A DNA stretch of 64,000 bases from Lingula anatina (lineage: Eukaryota > Brachiopoda > Lingulata > Lingulida > Lingulidae). This document shows positions 60,407 through 64,000 of the stretch, one piece after another. The stretch spans positions 80,454 to 144,453 of the forward strand of contig NW_019774748.1 of the NCBI RefSeq assembly GCF_001039355.2, written 5' to 3'. Numbering within the stretch: position 1 is the first letter of the stretch; every line of letters begins with the position of its first letter. Made by a program: the position numbers and the translations under genes. The notes under the pieces are model-generated. The model saw nothing but the letters and a program-made list of their open reading frames with translations. It was not told where the DNA came from and made no database searches.

Positions 60407-61804
60407 ACGGTCACAGAAACAATCAGATTACAAAGTTCACATGCAGATCGTTTTTCGAATATCATTTGGGTGTAAATTTTTGTTTTATTTTTCAATTATT
60501 TTTTATAACACTTCAGTACAAAGTCTTAAGAAGCTGTATTTCATTCGACGATGTCGTCCATATTTGCGGTTACCTGCACTGTAACCGACTATACGTGAAA
60601 GCTCAAATACCGCTTTTTCTAGTTTCTGAGAATTTCAGAGACCGCTCATTAATGGTATAGTCAAAATTTTAAGGGCCTAACGTTAATAAGTATTGTGCGT
60701 TAGTACTGACAAAAAAATAAATAAAATTTATATATATGGATAACGGCATCTCCCTTGTGGTAAACACGTGCCACCACATCAATGGCATCTCATCTAAATG
60801 ACCCATCAATGTATCAATAGAATGATTTCATCTTTTATGTAACTTAAGAAATTTCATGCCCTGATACAAGTAGCACTAATCTAAAACCCCCTTAATCTTG
60901 CTGACATTTAATTACACACGATACATTACTGATACTTGGACGTTGGATGTGTTATTATATTAGAGTTGGGAAGTATAACGCGGCCGTGGTGAATAATTTA
61001 CCACTTGCAAATTAACCCCTTCGATTCAGAATACAGAACTTTATTTTAGGTCTCAATTATCAAAAATTAAATGAATAGACAAAAATGGAGGCCTAAAATA
61101 GAATGAATGAATTGATTTAAAAGGAGTTTTAGAATTAAATATATACTCGCGTAAATAAACAGCAGGTCTACTTTCAAAACCAACTGCTTTGAGTTGGATT
61201 TCAAAAATCACGATAAAAAGAACATAAATCTCATAATTGAATGATGATGATGATGACTAAAATTATAACACCAGTTGCATATAGAAAAGGTACACTTCAC
61301 ATATGGTGGCTTGACTATCTACAATGTAAATGCCAGAAAAATGCATTTAATGCCTAACATTGGAGTCGTTTGAATCCACGCCCATTTTTAAACGGTAACT
61401 CTACCCTCATGCCCATAACCCACCCCAGTGAACCAAAATGTATTATTCCTGACCACGGGCTATTCCTGAAGGTTGCAAGGTCCGTGGCAAATACGGACGA
61501 AGAACCCGAAATGACGGTGCAAATTAAAACAAATTATGGTAGCGTGGGCAGGATCCTATCCGTCTTTCTAATTGGATTTAGAGCAATTGATACAGGAAAA
61601 ATCCCTTTACCACTTAAAGTAAATGACGGAGTATGGGAAACATCTTATTAAATTATTGTATCTATTTTTATCTAGGTTGCACACCATGGTTGATTAAGAA
61701 AAATCAATTTGATCATAGATGTAGTACTTTAAAATGATTAAAGGGCATTAGCTCACTGCATTGATTATACGAACATTAGGAGAAACAAAGATATGAGACG
61801 AATA
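59596..61804. other. Intergenic, no gene recognised
   Basis: A short GC-richer patch lies at 59755-59955 with a minus-strand frame (ending LHYTT) of no recognised family. A compound (TC)n(AC)n microsatellite is at 60341-60408. The forward frame near 61370-61651 shows no known motif and no splice support. I see nothing else that can be named. Confidence 0.4.
60341..60408. repeat. Compound (TC)n(AC)n microsatellite
   Basis: About 42 bases of TC repeats followed by about 27 bases of AC repeats. It creates artificial Ser-Leu and Arg-Glu open frames on both strands. Confidence 0.97.
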
Positions 61805-62353
61805 CCCCGTTCACACTATGCTCAGTTATCCGGATAAATTGCGAATTAGGTCACAATTCGAATAAATGCAGTAGTGTGAACGCAAGAGGATTTTTGTAAT
61901 GCGCATTTTCAAAATCCTGCAAGCGAGGTGGATTTCTAAGCGCGATCCGGATAACTTACCGGAATCGACACCTGTACAGATCTTACTGCGCATGTGTGCT
62001 GATAAGTGCGGATATCTATGAACGCTTGTTTATTACTTTAGCGATTGCACCAAACGTATTTGGAGGTCACCACTCACTACAACATGAGGAAACAAACTTA
62101 TTTTGCTACCTTATACTTCTCAAGAATGCTGGAATGTCTTCTGAGTTGCATTTGTCGTCACAAATTTTTGTTGGTATTTTAAGATTTCCTGTGCGGCGCA
62201 TGCGCGAGTGTTCAAAACAGGAAGTTAAACCTGAAATTTTCAACATGGGATTCGGATTCGCTTAGCGAGTGTGAACGCAATACCGCATCGGATTTCTTAC
62301 GAAAAATCCGAATTATAGAAATGCGCATTTTGGCAACTGTAGTGTGAATGGGG
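61805..62353. mobile_element. 549-bp MITE-like element with terminal inverted repeats and TA flanks
   Basis: The left end reads CCCCGTTCACACTA (61805-61818) and the right end TAGTGTGAATGGGG (62340-62353), inverted repeats of 14 bases with one mismatch, bordered on both sides by TA (61803-61804 and 62354-62355), as expected for a TA target duplication. The motif AGTGTGAACGCAA recurs inside (about 61872 and 62265), as does AATGCGCATTTT (about 61897 and 62319), so each end carries related subterminal sequence. There is no transposase frame. It looks like a non-autonomous DNA transposon; the superfamily is not assigned. Confidence 0.82.
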
Positions 62354-64000
62354 TAGAAGGTACAGTACGTTCTTTTCCTCATTTATCCTCCTCTCTAATT
62401 TCAAACTTGGACCCATCAGGTTCAATCAATGTGAGCAGATCCGCTTAACAGCTCCATCATTTAAGCATGGATCCAGCTCAGTTACAATCAAAACAGAACG
62501 ATCGATCAATCCCCAATTACACACACCATTTCGGTTTTGGTAGAGCGTTCATAGTAAATTTACCTAAGATTTAATTTGGCAGAAAAACGCAGGTTCCGCC
62601 CACTGAAAACATTTTTGAAAATCACTTATGCCGATACGTACACCGTTAATTTACTTCCGATATGTTGTATGATGTTTGCATCCCTTGTATTGAGGAAACT
62701 CGGGCATTGGATAAATGAAGGCTGATACGATCAGCGATTGCATCGATTTTCTGGCTCAGATTGTGATTTGACGAACTGGAAACCATGCAGTCCGATTGCT
62801 TTTTAGCACTCGATGTAAAAGAATTAAAACAATTGATGGATGCAGGATAACGTCTCAGATTTCGAGATACGGAGCCCTGTTTCCAGCAAAGCAGCTGCTT
62901 GAAAAACCTCGCTTACTATATAACTGTTTCAGTAAGTGTAAGATATTGTTTTAACAAAACTAGTAATATACTTACCTCGGAGGGTTGCTTTGATCCTGAG
63001 ACAATCATGAAATGGCTGTTAGCGTTACTTTTCTTTTATTTCTCTTTTTAATGATAAGCACTCGAATAAAATATTTTACAACCTGATTATGTAATGGAAT
63101 AATCACCTCCTCACAAACATAATAAAAAAGGAAATATAAGTGATGCAGGTAAACATTCGTTTGACCCAGCCAAATTAAAAAGTAGTCTTCAAACATGGCA
63201 TCGTTGAGTTTCAAAATACGATACAGCTTAGAAAACTTGATCAAGATGTTCATTTTTTATATTTCAACGGCAAAATGGTATTTCACACATAATATTAGAC
63301 CTTTCAGTAAGAACTTGGTTAGATATTGTCAAGTATTCAGCATTAACTACTGCATTTAAAGAAGGTGAATTTTGTCAATACGAAGCTGTTTTCATTAAAA
63401 TGGTAATAGCACTTTTCAGACAAAAAGTAGAGCTATCGTTATATTTTATTTATCTAGATCTCAACACACATTGTTTCTATTTTGTACTGTTGGCGGCTAT
63501 TTTCTTCACATTCCGCTTTACTAAAAACGTGACAAATAACAGAACAGCTTTGTATTGACAAAATTCGTGTTCTTTGTATGCAGTGGTTAATTATTGAAAT
63601 ACGTGAAAATCCTCAATTTCTAGGCGTATGTTCTGTTGGAGGCATCGGGTTGACCAGTGGACTAATTTGGCAGAGACGGGTTCCAAACATGTCTAGATGT
63701 TTGGTAGTTCTACATGTATCTTGAAAATTGCAATTAAAACAGACATCCGTTACAGTTGCATTAGGTTCAAGTTTCCAGGATTTTTTTGTCTGCAGGATCG
63801 ATTGTCAAATTAACTTTACCGGTATCTTCTTCGCGTTGAATGTATTTAATTCCTACTGAAAGCTCTGTAACTGCTTTGCTATAAATCAAATCAATCTCAA
63901 TGACTGACCCTTTAGTAACAGTAACGTAATCGCAGCGATTTTGCTACCTATATCGCAAAAAAATTATCTGAATATTGCAGGGTAGCTGAACGCAATAACC
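62354..64000. other. Intergenic right edge, no gene recognised
   Basis: AT-rich sequence. On the minus strand 62995-62976 forms a 20-nt segment between a good acceptor (GATTGTCTCAG) and a strong donor (GAG|GTAAGTA), which could be a small untranslated exon of a gene further right, but nothing else supports it. Confidence 0.3.

Noticed and set aside
60241-60584. Forward and reverse frames rich in Ser-Leu or Arg-Glu
   Set aside because: They are produced by the (TC)n(AC)n microsatellite.
61370-61651. 93-codon forward frame as a gene
   Set aside because: No recognisable motif, no signal peptide, no splice partners and an in-frame context typical of chance.
62976-62995. 20-nt minus-strand microexon
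   Set aside because: Good splice-like borders but no linked exons or reading frame in the window.

Overview
The window looks like nuclear DNA of a marine invertebrate animal. The genes are split by many short GT-AG introns (mostly 100-800 bp), the sequence is AT-rich with microsatellites and sparse mobile-element debris, and the gene set is metazoan (HECTD4, PLBD2, rapsyn, RNF185). A lophotrochozoan such as a mollusc or brachiopod is my best guess from intron style and composition, but nothing in the window proves it. There are no bacterial-type operons, CRISPR arrays, rRNA or tRNA genes that I could see.

Layout. 614-768 (-) is the first exon of an RNF185/RNF5-type RING ubiquitin ligase whose remainder lies off the left edge. 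About 500 bp away and divergently transcribed, 1265-34700 (+) is a complete HECTD4-type giant HECT ubiquitin ligase. I resolved it into 63 coding exons whose hand-summed length is 13041 nt (4346 codons) with consistent phases. Exons 38-47 and then exons 48-49 each appear twice in tandem, each pair separated by a single ambiguous base (n at 20380 and 25882). The copies are nearly identical and both blocks are frame-neutral, so this is most likely two haplotypes stitched together in the assembly.

36919-41606 (-) is a complete PLBD2-type lysosomal phospholipase B-like gene in 11 exons (552 aa). It is divergent from a two-exon gene for a 61-residue membrane micropeptide at 41865-42403 (+). 44197-55072 (-) is a complete rapsyn (RAPSN) gene in 6 exons (425 aa) with a 7.4 kb first intron holding unexplained ORF fragments. 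58093-58573 (+) starts a small secreted coiled-coil protein with an angiopoietin-like N-terminal cysteine motif. The right end is intergenic and holds a 549 bp element with terminal inverted repeats.

The left two-thirds (HECTD4, PLBD2) is CpG-poor in introns, while the rapsyn side is visibly CpG-richer. This would fit the mosaic gene-body methylation of invertebrates. Three of the genes (RNF185, HECTD4, rapsyn) encode E3 ligases of different classes, but I see no evidence that they work together.
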